Assembly: GCA_949299435.1 (NCBI GenBank)
Contig: CASGAK010000090.1
Location: 1-13,449 of the forward strand
Direction of reading: 5' to 3'
Origin: an uncultured bacterium
GTDB taxonomy: Bacteria; Cyanobacteriota; Vampirovibrionia; Gastranaerophilales; Gastranaerophilaceae
Length of the DNA: 13,449 nt
Shown: piece after piece, positions 13,127 through 13,449 of the stretch
Layout of the letters: every line of letters starts with the position of its first letter
Position numbering within the stretch: position 1 is the stretch's first letter
Position numbers and translations under genes: made by a program
The notes under the pieces: model-generated
What the model was told of the DNA's origin: nothing
Databases searched by the model: none
What the model saw: only the letters and a program-made list of their open reading frames with translations

Positions 13127-13449
13127 ATGAAACAATATGAAACATATATGAAAGAATGTATAGAGCTGGCTAAACAAGCAGAGGGACAGACCTCTCCAAA
13201 TCCAATGGTAGGCTGTATTGTGTTAGATGAGAACTCTAATATAATCTCAAAAGGCTATCATAAAAAATACGGTGAAAATCATGCTGAAAGAAATGCTCTT
13301 TTAAAAATTACTCCGGATAAAGCAAAAAACGGGACTTTAATAGTAAATTTAGAGCCCTGCACACACTATGGCAAAACTCCCCCTTGTGTTGATTTAATAA
13401 TTGAATATGGGATTAAAAAAGTAGTGATAGGAATGCTTGATGTAAATCC
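13127..13449 (+). CDS. ribD: Riboflavin biosynthesis protein RibD, N-terminal part (runs off the right edge)
   Basis: The 107 visible codons encode the deaminase domain of RibD, which deaminates the pyrimidine intermediate formed from GTP; the reductase domain expected downstream is outside the window. Signatures are SPNPMVGCIV (23-32), the zinc and proton-shuttle motif HAE at 52-54, and the zinc cysteines in EPCTHYGKTPPC (Cys78, Cys87). The N-terminus aligns with known RibD proteins from MKQYETYMKECIELAKQAEG, so the ATG at 13127 is preferred to the in-frame ATG at 13148. There is no Shine-Dalgarno sequence. Whether ribE, ribBA and ribH follow cannot be seen. Confidence 0.95.
   Translation, partial: MKQYETYMKECIELAKQAEGQTSPNPMVGCIVLDENSNIISKGYHKKYGENHAERNALLKITPDKAKNGTLIVNLEPCTHYGKTPPCVDLIIEYGIKKVVIGMLDVN

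Overview
The window is AT-rich, gene-dense bacterial chromosome with short intergenic gaps. It holds 12 protein genes, two of them cut by the window ends, and no rRNA, tRNA, CRISPR array or insertion sequence that I can recognise. The best organism clue is the type IV pilin-like protein at 5016-5693. Its N-terminus (KGFTLSEVLITIGIIGVVAAMT) and late DVNGxxxGPNxxGxD motif resemble the large pilin families I remember from Gastranaerophilales (Vampirovibrionia/'Melainabacteria') gut bacteria. That assignment is from memory and moderately confident.

Layout from left to right. The window opens with the 5' part of an unrecognised minus-strand gene (1-236). A minus-strand pair follows, gpmI (glycolytic phosphoglycerate mutase, 3285-4814) and then a 993-aa SNF2-family ATPase (295-3276), separated by 8 nt. 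Upstream of gpmI, 4892-5004 holds a cluster of hairpins richer in GC than its surroundings, which I cannot assign to a known RNA. Next come the minus-strand pilin (5016-5693) and a divergent XRE-type regulator (5785-6006), which share a promoter region with an inverted repeat. A translationally coupled minus-strand pair follows: an amidohydrolase-fold protein (6416-7726) that appears to have lost every metal ligand, then a YjbQ/UPF0047 protein (6003-6419). Housekeeping genes obg (minus) and tsaD (plus) are divergent at about 9062-9098. An orphan plus-strand gene (10262-11317) ends just after kinase-like HxDxxxxN and DIG motifs and converges on a gshB-like ATP-grasp ligase (minus, 11286-12257). 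The window closes with a UPF0173 metallo-beta-lactamase-fold hydrolase (minus, 12400-13065) divergent from the start of ribD (plus, from 13127).

Functionally this is mostly core metabolism and information processing (glycolysis, ribosome-assembly GTPase, tRNA t6A modification, riboflavin, probable glutathione-type ligation) with a few lineage-specific genes between. No multi-gene defence or secretion system is supported. The points most worth following are the amidohydrolase pseudoenzyme coupled to YjbQ, the multi-hairpin element next to the pilin gene, the short kinase-like orphan, the altered active-site loops of the GshB homologue, and the start-site pattern: the four plus-strand genes lack a Shine-Dalgarno sequence and have a -10-like box 3-8 nt before the annotated start (three fit leaderless initiation), whereas nearly all minus-strand genes have a clear Shine-Dalgarno sequence.
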